Below, one piece after another: positions 7,649 through 16,196 of a stretch of 33,217 bases of DNA. The stretch is from Opitutus sp. GAS368. Lineage in GTDB: Bacteria > Verrucomicrobiota > Verrucomicrobiia > Chthoniobacterales > Chthoniobacteraceae. The stretch spans positions 1 through 33,217 of the forward strand of contig CALQFT020000017.1 of the NCBI GenBank assembly GCA_943329925.2. Direction: 5' to 3'. The notes below the pieces were generated by a model, which saw only the letters and a list, made by a program, of their open reading frames with translations, had not been told where the DNA came from and did not search any database. Every line of letters begins with the position of its first letter. The stretch's first letter is position 1. A program made the position numbers and the translations under genes.

Positions 7649-9754
7649 TTACTTGCTTCCTGCCGCCTCGCCCTCGACTCCAATCATCTTGCGGAGGTCG
7701 GGCAGGTCATAGTGCCGCAAGACTCCATGCACGGTGTTCACGGATTGATCGACCGCTTCCGTAGCGCTAACCAACGAGTCCCACGACGGGATCATCTCCC
7801 GGAGTGTGGTAGATTTGTAGGCTGTACGATCCAGTGCGGCAGCGTGGAGCGCAGGGATGGCGGCTTCACCGATGGCGAGAAGATGGACTTCATCGGCCAT
7901 TGTTTTCAACACGCGGGTCCAACGTCCAACATCGTCCGTACGCATGCCTACGTAGCTCTTGCCCATAAGGTAGGCGGTGAGAATTTCGAGATTGTCGCGA
8001 CCAAAGCGACCCGCACCGAATACCTTTCGGCGCAGGCCGGTCTCGGTCTCGCCGATGCCGCGCAGTTCGGCGGCGAGAACGGTGTGGCCTTGTTGCACGA
8101 GTTGCTCAATCGGCCCACCGGGCGCAGCGTCGGTCTTCATGCTTGTCCCGTGAAGATAGAGCGTGGCTTTGCGGCTGGGCTTCTTCGGCACAAAGAGCAG
8201 CGCGGGAAGCCTGAGGCCCTCTTCGGCGGCGATGGCCACCTTGGTGATCTTGCAGAAATCGCGCTCGATGATTCCGAGTTTCTCTATGCTGGGCGTCGTG
8301 TCATCCGCTCGCGCCCCGATGGTCTCACGAATGGTTTTTTTCTTTGCAACATCATCCATGCGGAGCCAAGTACTCTCGCGGGATTTCCTCAGCGCGATGG
8401 CGATCTCTGCATTGATCTCAAACACTGAGCGTTCACCCGGCGTGAGCAGCACTTGGCCTTTCGGCATGCACTGAAGTTGTTCAGGAGTCCAATCGGGCAG
8501 ACTGAGCGCTCGCAGTTCGTCGTCGGTGAAGGAGTCCGGCAGTTTCGCGATCTCGCGCACGATCACATCTTTGCCGAGCAGCCAGCGGCTCATGAAACGC
8601 GTGACGGCCTCGCGCAATTGGAGTGTGAAACCATGCGGCGCGTCGGGCACGGCCATATCAATTGTTTCCGGGGAACCCAGGCGTGAATAGAAGCGCTTCG
8701 CATCGCGAAACACCTCCCACGTTCCGCCAAAGTCGAAGGTCGCATCGCGTTTTCCAGCGCAGATGAGCGTGGGCTTCGGGGCGCGCATGATGCAGTAGTC
8801 CGCCTCGTCCATGCCGAAGGCAATCTGGCCGAATATGTTCTGCTCGCCGTCTTGGGGGCCCAACGTCTCTATGAGCTTGCGGAACGTGGTGAGGTAGCAA
8901 CCCGGTGCTGCAGCGACGATGCGATCTTCGAGCGCCATGAGATACGCCGTCTCAGTGCCACCGCCGCTGTTGCCGGTGCAGCCGATTTTCTCGGCGATGA
9001 TGTCCTTGCGGCTTTGCAGGTAATCGATGACGCGCATCCCGTCCCAGATGCGAAACTGCGCCACATTCGCACCGATCAGCGCGCTGCTGAAGCCGGTCGC
9101 CGTGTGCTCGGTCGTGCACATCAGCCGCACGTTGGGATGCGGCACCTTCACATGCGGCGCATCGTCGAAAACGGTGCGCTCCTTGGTCGTGTCGAGCATC
9201 TGGTAGCGCTCGCCCTGCCCGATGGGGTCGTAGCAAATCGCCGCCATGCCGTGACGCGCCAGCAGCATGCAGACAAGCTGATACTGACCAGCCGCCTTCC
9301 CATCATGGCTGTGCCCACACGCCACAAGCACCGCAGGCCACGGCGGTGGAGTCTCCGGGAGGTAAAGATTGGCCGTGAGATGAAACGCAGGCCGCGTCTC
9401 TAAGATGATCTTTTCCACCCGGTAGCCGTTGCCCTTCAGCGTGCCCGTGATACGCGCATCAAGCGGCGTTCGCTCAGGCAGCCCGCCGATGCGTTCAAGG
9501 AAAAACGTCCGCCGCTGCTCCTGCCATTCGCGACAGGCGGCCGCGCTCTTGAGCATCTTCTCAAATGCCCCGCTACGCAGCTCCGTCATCGCTACGAACT
9601 CGCGCGTGAGCCACTGTTCAAAGGCTTGCTCCGCCGTCACACCGTCGGCGGCGGGCTTGAGGACAGTGAGGTCTTCGGCACCGAGCGAGATGGTCTGAGC
9701 GCTGAGTGCTGATGCGATGCATAGAATCGTGGCGTAGGATCTGAATCTGCTCAT
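7649..9754 (-). CDS. Secreted two-domain alpha/beta hydrolase (acetyl-xylan-esterase-like), second domain apparently inactive
   Basis: A 701-residue exported protein with signal peptide MSRFRSYATILCIASALSAQTISLGAE; the ATG at 9754 is preferred because the upstream reading frame back to 9895 adds unrelated sequence before it. The N-terminal hydrolase domain has LVACGHSHDGK, CYDPIGQGER and the nucleophile elbow G-N-S-G-G-G (Ser263), with a histidine in DAPHGF. This matches the large esterases often annotated as acetyl xylan esterases. The C-terminal part (about residues 520-690) has a second hydrolase-like fold start (ATLYLHGTSM, then AAELRGIGET), but the elbow position reads AIGEAAIPALHAA with no serine, so this half is probably structural or binding. 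It is the first gene of the four-gene secreted cluster, 77 bases before the next hydrolase. Confidence 0.85.
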   Translation of the reverse strand: MSRFRSYATILCIASALSAQTISLGAEDLTVLKPAADGVTAEQAFEQWLTREFVAMTELRSGAFEKMLKSAAACREWQEQRRTFFLERIGGLPERTPLDARITGTLKGNGYRVEKIILETRPAFHLTANLYLPETPPPWPAVLVACGHSHDGKAAGQYQLVCMLLARHGMAAICYDPIGQGERYQMLDTTKERTVFDDAPHVKVPHPNVRLMCTTEHTATGFSSALIGANVAQFRIWDGMRVIDYLQSRKDIIAEKIGCTGNSGGGTETAYLMALEDRIVAAAPGCYLTTFRKLIETLGPQDGEQNIFGQIAFGMDEADYCIMRAPKPTLICAGKRDATFDFGGTWEVFRDAKRFYSRLGSPETIDMAVPDAPHGFTLQLREAVTRFMSRWLLGKDVIVREIAKLPDSFTDDELRALSLPDWTPEQLQCMPKGQVLLTPGERSVFEINAEIAIALRKSRESTWLRMDDVAKKKTIRETIGARADDTTPSIEKLGIIERDFCKITKVAIAAEEGLRLPALLFVPKKPSRKATLYLHGTSMKTDAAPGGPIEQLVQQGHTVLAAELRGIGETETGLRRKVFGAGRFGRDNLEILTAYLMGKSYVGMRTDDVGRWTRVLKTMADEVHLLAIGEAAIPALHAAALDRTAYKSTTLREMIPSWDSLVSATEAVDQSVNTVHGVLRHYDLPDLRKMIGVEGEAAGSK

Positions 9755-9969
9755 GTGGCTGGGGGGGGAGTTGGGCCTAGTGCTAAAAATAGCAAAACAG
9801 ATAGATGACAGGAGATTGTCGGCTTGCAAAAGATTTCGCGATCTAAAACTCAAGGACTTCCTCAACTCCATCCAGACTAACAATATGCCCACCACTCCTG
9901 ATCCAGAGACAAACTTACACCATCTCTTTTAGGTTTATGGCTGATTAAAAGACCTCAGCACCTGGAAAC

Positions 9970-9987
9970 ACGGAGCCCCAGCTCCGT
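9970..9987. repeat. Perfect 7-bp intergenic hairpin with 4-base loop
   Basis: The arms acggagc (9970-9976) and gctccgt (9981-9987) are exact reverse complements around the loop ccca. No T-run follows immediately on either strand, so a simple intrinsic terminator is unlikely. It could be a dispersed intergenic palindrome (REP-like) or part of a regulatory leader for the hydrolase cluster. Confidence 0.5.
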
Positions 9988-10098
9988 AATGACTGTCTGA
10001 GTTTTTGGAGCGTTAAGTCCCGGGAGAGAAGGACCAGTTTTGTTCAAGATTTGGTATTACACTGGCGTAAGGGCTCGCTCGGCCATGGATCGGAGTCA

Positions 10099-10147
10099 CA
10101 GGCGGAGAAACGAATTCCTCCGCCTGCTCCGTTTGCCGTGGGGCAAA
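10099..10147 (-). terminator. Two consecutive hairpins downstream of clpB, possible terminator region
   Basis: Reading in the clpB direction, the first hairpin (10147-10132) has 6-bp arms tttgcc/ggcaaa with a 4-base loop, and begins 19 bases after the stop codon. The second (10126-10099) has 9-bp arms caggcggag/ctccgcctg with a 10-base loop. No T-rich tract follows, so if they end transcription it would be imperfectly or with Rho; they may instead protect the 3' end of the message. Confidence 0.35.
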
Positions 10148-10166
10148 ATTCCCTTACGTGCCGAAG

Positions 10167-12755
10167 TTACGGACTCTCTGCTTTCGTCGTCTCGAACTCG
10201 ATAGTGCCGTTGTGCGTTTCGGCGTGGATGTGATCCCCTTCCTTGAAGCGGCCTTCCAGCAACGCCAGCGAAAGGGGATCCAGCAGACGGCGCTGGATGG
10301 TACGCTTCAGCGGCCGTGCGCCGTACACCGGATCGTAGCCCTCCTCCGCGAGGAGCGTTCGCACGGCAGCGCTGACATGGAGTTCCAGCTTCTGCGGCGC
10401 CATGCGGGCTTCCAGTTGCGCAAGTTGAATGGTCACAATCTCCGCCAGATCCGCCTCGCTGAGCCGGTCAAACAAGATTGTTTCGTCGATCCGGTTCAAA
10501 AACTCGGGCCGAAAATGCTCGCGCAACGCCTGCGTCACGAGCGCCTCGCGCTGCTCCGCGTTCTCCACCTCCAAAATATGCTGGCTGCCAATGTTCGAGG
10601 TCAGGATCACCACGGTATTCTTGAAATCCACGGTGCGACCTTGGCTGTCCGTGATTCTTCCGTCGTCCAAAAGCTGTAGCAGGATGTTGAACACCTCTGG
10701 GTGCGCCTTTTCAATCTCGTCAAACAGCACCACCGCGTACGGCCGCCTGCGCACCGCCTCCGTCAACTGCCCGCCTTCCTCAAACCCGATGTACCCGGGA
10801 GGCGCCCCCACCAACCGCGCAACGGAGTGACGCTCCATGTATTCGCTCATGTCGATGCGCACCATCGCTGATTCGTCGTCGAACAAAAACGACGCGAGCG
10901 CCTTGGCAAGCTCCGTCTTGCCCACGCCTGTCGGTCCCAGGAAAATAAACGATCCAATCGGCCGGTTGGGATCCTGCAACCCCGCCCGTGCGCGTCGCAC
11001 AGCGTTGGCCACCGCCTTTATCGCAGGGCGCTGTCCGATCACCCGCTTGCCGAGGCGCTCCTCCATGTGGACAAGTTTTTCCCGCTCGCCTTCGCGCAGG
11101 TTTGTCACCGGAATGCCCGTCCAAGCAGAGATGACCTGGGCAATGTTTTCCTCAGTAACCTCTTCCCGCAGCATGGGTTTTCCACCCTGCAAGGATTGCA
11201 TCCGCTTGTCCTGCTCTTGGACTTGCCTTTGTGCTTCGGGTAAAAGTCCGTATTGAATTTCGCTCGCCCGACCCAAGTCTCCCTTGCGTTGCGCTTGTTC
11301 CAATTCCAAACGCAGCTTCTCCGTGCGCGCCGTCAATTCGCGGACCTTTTCGATCTCGCCCTTTTCGATCAACCACTGCGATTTCAAGCGCGTCGCCTCC
11401 TCCTTCACCACGGAGAGCTCTCGCTCGATGCGTTCTAGCCGGTCGCGGCTCGCCTGATCCGTTTCCTTTTTCAGTGCCTGGCGCTCCATCTCCAACTGCA
11501 TGCTTTGACGCTCCAATTGATCAATTTCTGCTGGCATGGATTCCAGCTCGATTTTCAAGCGCGCAGCGGCCTCGTCCATAAGATCGACCGCCTTGTCGGG
11601 TAAAAACCGGTCCGCGATGTAGCGGCTTGAAAGCGTCGCGGCAGCCACCAGCGCGGAGTCGGCGATACGCACTCCGTGATGGACTTCGTAACGCTCCTTG
11701 AGCCCGCGCAGGATCGCGATGGTGTCCTCGACGCTGGGCTCGTCTACGTACACGGGTTGAAAGCGGCGTTCCAGAGCGGGATCCTTTTCAATGTGCTTGC
11801 GGTATTCATCCAAGGTTGTCGCCCCAATGGTGCGCAATTCTCCCCGAGCGAGCGCCGGCTTGAGCATGTTGGAGGCATCCATGGAACCCTCCGCCGCTCC
11901 GGCACCGACCAAAGTGTGAAGCTCGTCGATGAACAAAATGACCTGTCCCTGCGAGTCCTGGACGTCCTTTAAAAACGCCTTGAGCCGGTCCTCGAACTCC
12001 CCGCGGAACTTGGCTCCGGCGACCATCGCCCCCAAATCCATCGCAATGAGCCGCTTGTTCTTAAGCGATTCAGGCACGTCCCCTGACACGATTCTCCGCG
12101 CCAAACCTTCCGCAATCGCCGTCTTCCCCGTCCCGGGCTCTCCGATGAGCACCGGGTTGTTCTTCGTGCGCCGAGAAAGCACTTGCATGACCCGGCGAAT
12201 TTCCGAATCCCGCCCAATGACAGGATCGATTTTCCCTCGGTGCGCTAGCGCGGTGAGGTCGCGTCCATATTTTTCCAGCGCCTGATATTTCGCCTCCGGA
12301 TTCTGATCAGTGATGCGCTGGGAGCCCCGTACTTTTTGCAGCGCGGCAAGCAGGGAGGGATGAGTTAACCCGACTTCCTTCAGCATCCGGCTCAGGGGTA
12401 ACTTTCCTTGCACGAGCGCGAGGAGGTAATGTTCGGCGCTGAGGTACTCGTCTTTAAGGCGCGTACGCTCCGCCTCGGCGGCGGTGAGCATGGCCACCAA
12501 ATCCCGCGAGGGACCGGGAACCGTAGTGCCCGAAGCGGTGGCGCGGCGGGCGAGCTCGGGGTCGAGCAACTGGCGCAACATGGAGGGGGAGGCCCCTGCG
12601 TTTTCGATCAGGGGTAGGGAGACTCCCTCGGGCTGGGTCAAAAGCGCGTCCAGAAAATGTTCGTTGTCGAACTCGGTGTGCTGGCGGCGGGCGGCGCTTT
12701 CGTGAGCAGCGTCGAAGGCTTGGCGGAATTTTTCAGTAAAGCGTTCGGGATTCAT
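10167..12755 (-). CDS. clpB: ATP-dependent disaggregase ClpB
   Basis: An 862-residue AAA+ disaggregase that, with DnaK, threads and refolds aggregated proteins in the cytosol. Order of parts: Clp N-domain (1-145), first AAA+ module with Walker A GEPGTGKT (205-212) and Walker [16 protein letters not shown], the coiled-coil M-domain rich in Glu/Arg/Gln (about 410-530), second AAA+ module with GPTGVGKT, then [12 protein letters not shown] and ILTSNIGSQ, and the C-terminal domain with [15 protein letters not shown]. The length and the M-domain separate it from ClpA and ClpC. The ATG start gives the standard [15 protein letters not shown]-terminus. No CIRCE element is visible upstream, and the start is not preceded by a Shine-Dalgarno motif. 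pyrD lies 173 bases upstream on the same strand; dnaK is about 8 kb away on the other strand. Confidence 0.98.
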   Translation of the reverse strand: MNPERFTEKFRQAFDAAHESAARRQHTEFDNEHFLDALLTQPEGVSLPLIENAGASPSMLRQLLDPELARRATASGTTVPGPSRDLVAMLTAAEAERTRLKDEYLSAEHYLLALVQGKLPLSRMLKEVGLTHPSLLAALQKVRGSQRITDQNPEAKYQALEKYGRDLTALAHRGKIDPVIGRDSEIRRVMQVLSRRTKNNPVLIGEPGTGKTAIAEGLARRIVSGDVPESLKNKRLIAMDLGAMVAGAKFRGEFEDRLKAFLKDVQDSQGQVILFIDELHTLVGAGAAEGSMDASNMLKPALARGELRTIGATTLDEYRKHIEKDPALERRFQPVYVDEPSVEDTIAILRGLKERYEVHHGVRIADSALVAAATLSSRYIADRFLPDKAVDLMDEAAARLKIELESMPAEIDQLERQSMQLEMERQALKKETDQASRDRLERIERELSVVKEEATRLKSQWLIEKGEIEKVRELTARTEKLRLELEQAQRKGDLGRASEIQYGLLPEAQRQVQEQDKRMQSLQGGKPMLREEVTEENIAQVISAWTGIPVTNLREGEREKLVHMEERLGKRVIGQRPAIKAVANAVRRARAGLQDPNRPIGSFIFLGPTGVGKTELAKALASFLFDDESAMVRIDMSEYMERHSVARLVGAPPGYIGFEEGGQLTEAVRRRPYAVVLFDEIEKAHPEVFNILLQLLDDGRITDSQGRTVDFKNTVVILTSNIGSQHILEVENAEQREALVTQALREHFRPEFLNRIDETILFDRLSEADLAEIVTIQLAQLEARMAPQKLELHVSAAVRTLLAEEGYDPVYGARPLKRTIQRRLLDPLSLALLEGRFKEGDHIHAETHNGTIEFETTKAESP

Positions 12756-12928
12756 AGTAGGATTGACTGAAGGCTGACTGCAGAAACTATCTCAGTATAA
12801 TGCAGGAACAGTGCCAGTGCTTGTGCTTCTAGAAATTTGTCGCTTTAGTGCGAAACCTGCGCCAAATCAGCTCATTTAAGCCCAAGCTTCGTGCCATTTT
12901 GACACACGCCTCGCCCCTATTCTCTCCC

Positions 12929-13939
12929 CTATTTCAGGCTCTTCAAAATGGCGCGGTGAATCCCACGCACAAGTCCCGGCCCAGCATACACCAGCCCAGT
13001 GTAAATTTGGATCAGAGCCGCCCCTGCATCCAAGCGCGCCATGGCGTCATCCGATGACCCGATTCCCCCGACAGCGATGACTGGCAGCCCCGTGTTGCCG
13101 ACAATAAACTTGAGCACCGCCAACGCACGCGCCTTCAACGGCTGGCCGCTCAAGCCCCCCTGCTCTCGCCGTGACTCCGGTACGCAACTGTGGTCGATGG
13201 TCGTGTTGGTCGCAATCACTCCAGCGAGCTTGTGGATCTCAACCAGCGCCAAAATCTCCTCGATGGCGGCCCATTCCAAATCAGGCGCGATTTTGAGCAG
13301 CACCGGTAGACGTGTGGTATTGGCGGCTTGCACCGCGGAAAGCAGTCCGTCCAACGCCGACTTGTCCTGCAATTGGCGCAGCCCCGGCGTATTGGGCGAG
13401 GATACGTTGAGCACAAAGTAATCGCCGTAATCGCGCAGTCTCACAAACGACTCCACGTAATCAGCGGTTGCCTCCTCCAATGGAGTGACCTTCGATTTGC
13501 CCAGATTCACACCAACGGGAATGCCAGGCCAGCGGCCACTCTCCCGCAGCAGTCGCAACCGGTTGGCCACTGCGTCGGCCCCTTGATTGTTGAACCCCAG
13601 CCTGTTGATGACAGCCTCCATTTCCGGCAGCCGAAACATCCGAGGCTTGGGATTGCCCGGTTGCGCCTTCGCCGTGACTGTCCCAATCTCGGCAAATCCA
13701 AACCCAAGCGCTTCCCATCCCGGCAGCGCCACCGCATTTTTGTCGAATCCAGCCGCCAACCCCACCGGGCTGGGAAATCGCACGCCGAATACCGTGCGGG
13801 CCAGTCGAGGGTCGGGCGCGGGTGAAAGCCGGTTGAGCGCCGGCCCGGCGATTTCCAAACAGTCCATGGCAAAATGATGGACGGATTCCGGATCAAAAGA
13901 GAACAGAAGGGGACGAACGAGGTGCCGATAAAAACTCAC
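12929..13939 (-). CDS. pyrD: Quinone-dependent dihydroorotate dehydrogenase (class 2)
   Basis: Oxidises dihydroorotate to orotate in pyrimidine synthesis, passing electrons to membrane quinone. Class 2 features are the N-terminal amphipathic helix SFYRHLVRPLLFSFDPESVHHFA, the FMN-binding GLAAGFDKNA, the block INRLGFNNQGAD, the catalytic-serine loop NVSSPNTPGLRQLQ, KIAPDL, ATNTT and the C-terminal AVGGIGSSDDA with IYTGLVYAGPGLV. The start is set at the GTG at 13939, which gives 336 residues, the same length as E. coli PyrD. The frame is open further upstream to a GTG at 14005, which would overlap the preceding kinase gene by 23 bases and add about 22 residues not expected for the family. It is the last gene of a tight HAD phosphatase - kinase - pyrD set. 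Confidence 0.95.
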   Translation of the reverse strand: MSFYRHLVRPLLFSFDPESVHHFAMDCLEIAGPALNRLSPAPDPRLARTVFGVRFPSPVGLAAGFDKNAVALPGWEALGFGFAEIGTVTAKAQPGNPKPRMFRLPEMEAVINRLGFNNQGADAVANRLRLLRESGRWPGIPVGVNLGKSKVTPLEEATADYVESFVRLRDYGDYFVLNVSSPNTPGLRQLQDKSALDGLLSAVQAANTTRLPVLLKIAPDLEWAAIEEILALVEIHKLAGVIATNTTIDHSCVPESRREQGGLSGQPLKARALAVLKFIVGNTGLPVIAVGGIGSSDDAMARLDAGAALIQIYTGLVYAGPGLVRGIHRAILKSLK

Positions 13940-13982
13940 ACCCACAACAAAACGCAGCGCCGCCCCGGGCCGCAATTGTTTT

Positions 13983-15011
13983 TCAACGCCAAGACGCCAA
14001 ACCACGCAAAGGAATCCAAAGCCAATCCGGGCGGTGGCGCATTTCGTAGAGGGCCTCGTAAATAGTTTTTTCCCATGCCAGGCCGTCTAGGCAGCTCCTC
14101 CAGGCGCTCCCTAGAATTGGTGCGGAGCGAGTCCATGCATCCAAAAACGCTTCCTGCAAAGTCTGTTGCGCACCATCAGATGCGCCGCTTAGCGCCACTG
14201 CATACGCGAAGGATCGCAACATCCCAGCCGCATCTCGAAGCGGTGTATCCAACAGCCTGCGCTCCGCAAGCGGCCGGGTCGGCTCCCCCTCAAAATCGAC
14301 GAAGTAAAAACGCCGCACCCCATCCTCCTTCCGCTCCAAAGCCTGTCCCAAATGCAAATCGCCATGCACCCTGCATTGCACTCCGCTCAGCGATAATCTC
14401 GCGAGCTGCTCGACTCGCCCTCTCCACCCATTCTCACCAGTCACCCAATCTCGCCGCAACTCGCTCCACGTTTCCTCTGGCACCGCGAAGGGTCGCTCCC
14501 CTCCCAGCGCGCTAATCCATTGCTCGATGCCACCAATTAGACGTCCGATCCAGCGTTGCTGCGCCACCGCATCCCAAGCCATCGCAGCAAACGGCGTCCC
14601 AACCGCACCGGATCCCAGAACGGCGTGCAGCTCGCCCACGCAACGGCCGAGGTCCCGCGCGTATCCCTCGTCCACAACGCCTGTGCGCAATGCCTCCACG
14701 GTGTAATCCCACGCGGACGCTCCCTCCACCCACCTCTGGACAAAGGCGCGCGTTATCCTAGCCTTCCCTCGACGTTGGTCAAGCCGCGCGCCAAATTCTG
14801 GAGCATCTCCATATCCTTGTGATCGCAAAAATTGTGCGACTTCAGGCTCGGGATGAATCCCCGTCTCCGGATAGCGATACCATTTCAGCAACCACTCGCC
14901 CGACGGACCATCTCCGCGCCACAAATGGTTTGTAGAATGACCGTCGTGCCTCCTCCAGCGCGTCCCCCTCGCCCGAAATGCCCCACGCTCCACATGCCAG
15001 TCTGCGCGCAT
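13983..15011 (-). CDS. Maltokinase-like (Mak/Pep2-type) phosphotransferase
   Basis: A 342-residue kinase of the aminoglycoside-phosphotransferase fold. Its C-terminal half carries the block characteristic of maltokinase, which makes maltose 1-phosphate for the GlgE alpha-glucan route: R-V-H-G-D-L-H-L-G-Q (about 214-223), DFEGEPTRPLAERRLLDTPLRD (about 239-260) and AGMLRSFAYA. The likely ATP-binding lysine is Lys43 in WLLKWYRYPETGIHPEPEV, also typical of this family. It is about 110 residues shorter than actinobacterial Mak, so the extra N-terminal cap is largely missing. No treS, glgE or glgB is within the window, so the substrate could be maltose or another sugar. The gene starts 8 bases after the HAD phosphatase stop codon, indicating co-transcription; pyrD follows. 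Confidence 0.75.
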   Translation of the reverse strand: MRADWHVERGAFRARGTRWRRHDGHSTNHLWRGDGPSGEWLLKWYRYPETGIHPEPEVAQFLRSQGYGDAPEFGARLDQRRGKARITRAFVQRWVEGASAWDYTVEALRTGVVDEGYARDLGRCVGELHAVLGSGAVGTPFAAMAWDAVAQQRWIGRLIGGIEQWISALGGERPFAVPEETWSELRRDWVTGENGWRGRVEQLARLSLSGVQCRVHGDLHLGQALERKEDGVRRFYFVDFEGEPTRPLAERRLLDTPLRDAAGMLRSFAYAVALSGASDGAQQTLQEAFLDAWTRSAPILGSAWRSCLDGLAWEKTIYEALYEMRHRPDWLWIPLRGLASWR

Positions 15012-15019
15012 AGAGAAAC

Positions 15020-15811
15020 TCAGGCGCCTGGCAGGGCGAACTCTCCCAGCGCGCTTAAATGCGCCAGAGCCTCCACAATGCCCGTGCTGCAGCGACCTTC
15101 CGCCACAAAGCCGCCCGCCGCGCGCACCGCCGCCTGCACCGCTTCCACCGCGTTGCTGGGACAGGCCACCCAGTGCGCGTGGGTGCCGTCGAGCATCGGC
15201 AGGTCATTGTAATGATCGCCCGCTGCGAAAATTTCATCCCGGCTAATATCCGTCAGACGAGCCAATTCCCCCAGCGCGGTGCCCTTGCTGTAAGCCTCGT
15301 GGCAGAAGCGCACCCAAATTGTGTTCCGCATGTAGGCAAAGCCGGGAACCTTTATACGCTCGGCTTCCAAAAACTCGCAGATCAGATCCATGTCCGACTC
15401 CGACTTCGACGCCAAGCCCACCATCCGCTCCCCTTCATAGATCGGATCGGCGTGAACGCTCTTTTTCAAAAAGCAGCGGATGTCCTCCAAAAAGCCAGAG
15501 GCCGATTCAAACAGCGTGTCGTGCTCTTCATAACAACGCCGGTTCCACTCCCCGAAGTCTTGCCACTGGCCATCCAATCCACGATGAAACACCTCACGCT
15601 CAGCCGTCACCACGAAATCTGGAGTCACGGTAAAGTTAAATTCGCGCAAGCCGTCATCCACAAAAGGAAGATCCCGGCCGGTGTTAATGGCCCAAAACAC
15701 CCCGCGGGATTGGAGCATTTTAAGCGTGGAAAACAGCTCTGGATCAACCGCCGGACTTCCGAAGTGGTCAACCAGCGTGCCGTCAAAATCTGTGCTAATC
15801 AGGCGAATCAT
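15020..15811 (-). CDS. HAD-superfamily phosphatase (class IIB, Cof/sugar-phosphatase type)
   Basis: A 263-residue cytosolic hydrolase. The HAD motifs are all present: motif I DFDGTLVD with nucleophile Asp8 and acid Asp10, motif II threonine in AINTGRD, motif III lysine in SKGTALGELA (Lys176), and motif IV GDHYNDLPML (198-207). The large cap between motifs II and III is the IIB arrangement found in Cof-type, sucrose-phosphate and mannosylglycerate-phosphate phosphatases. The exact substrate is unknown; a sugar phosphate is likely because the next gene, 8 bases downstream, is a maltokinase-like sugar kinase. The ATG at 15811 starts the HAD domain directly. It is divergent from the small gene at 15858, with only 46 bases between the two start codons. 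Confidence 0.85.
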   Translation of the reverse strand: MIRLISTDFDGTLVDHFGSPAVDPELFSTLKMLQSRGVFWAINTGRDLPFVDDGLREFNFTVTPDFVVTAEREVFHRGLDGQWQDFGEWNRRCYEEHDTLFESASGFLEDIRCFLKKSVHADPIYEGERMVGLASKSESDMDLICEFLEAERIKVPGFAYMRNTIWVRFCHEAYSKGTALGELARLTDISRDEIFAAGDHYNDLPMLDGTHAHWVACPSNAVEAVQAAVRAAGGFVAEGRCSTGIVEALAHLSALGEFALPGA

Positions 15812-15857
15812 CAGACTAAGATTGACTCAAGGGCTAAAACTTTTCACGAACTTCCCC

Positions 15858-16139
15858 ATGAAAAGCGCATACGAACTCGCGATGGAACGATTGGAGAAGC
15901 ATTCACCTACAGCAGCACTGAGTGCGGCACAAAAGGAGCAAATAGCTGAAATAGAATCTTTTGCAAAATCAAAAACAGCTGAAAAAGAGCTCTTTTTGAA
16001 GGAACAAATGGCCAAAGCCGCCGCCAGTGGCGATCACGCCGGAATCGGCCAACTCGAGCAACAACTCGCCTACGACCTCCAACGCATCCAATCCAACGCT
16101 GAAGAGCAGAAGGAAAAAGTAAGGGCCGCCAAGCGTTAA
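15858..16139 (+). CDS. Small charged, probably coiled-coil protein of unknown function
   Basis: A 93-residue protein starting MKSAYELAMERLEKHSPTAA. It is almost entirely composed of Ala, Glu, Lys, Gln and Leu, with heptad-like spacing from about residue 22 to the end, and no signal peptide or membrane segment, so a soluble helical hairpin or coiled coil is expected. The frame is open upstream to 15681, but that part is antisense to the HAD gene, and the ATG at 15858 opens a natural N-terminus. I have the impression that small proteins with this start are widespread in Verrucomicrobiota, but I cannot confirm that here and know no function. It ends 57 bases before the convergent ABC transporter stop. 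Confidence 0.7.
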   Translation: MKSAYELAMERLEKHSPTAALSAAQKEQIAEIESFAKSKTAEKELFLKEQMAKAAASGDHAGIGQLEQQLAYDLQRIQSNAEEQKEKVRAAKR

Positions 16140-16196
16140 ACTCCCCACTTCGGGGCGCGCAAAGGAAATGTCATCGATACAAGGCTATGACTAGAT

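Larger units (their letters stand above)
9755..10166. other. Non-coding interval between clpB and the hydrolase cluster
   Basis: About 410 bases with no convincing reading frame. It lies downstream of clpB and upstream of the secreted hydrolase cluster, so it should hold the clpB transcript end and the cluster promoter. Visible structures are a perfect 7-bp palindromic hairpin at 9970-9987, two consecutive hairpins at 10099-10126 and 10132-10147, and a run of eight G at about 9762-9769 just upstream of the hydrolase start. No promoter can be assigned with confidence. Confidence 0.6.

Noticed and set aside
12794-12799. TATACT, a possible -10 box for clpB on the minus strand, 39 bases before the start codon
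   Set aside because: No acceptable -35 hexamer at 16-18 bases, and no sequence shared with the other chaperone leaders.
12911-12935. Repeated cccctatt units at the end of pyrD
   Set aside because: Only two short copies partly inside the stop codon region; likely chance in a C/T-rich stretch.
16145-16157. Short cccc/gggg hairpin between the 93-residue gene and the ABC gene as a bidirectional terminator
   Set aside because: Only four base pairs and no T-run on either side.
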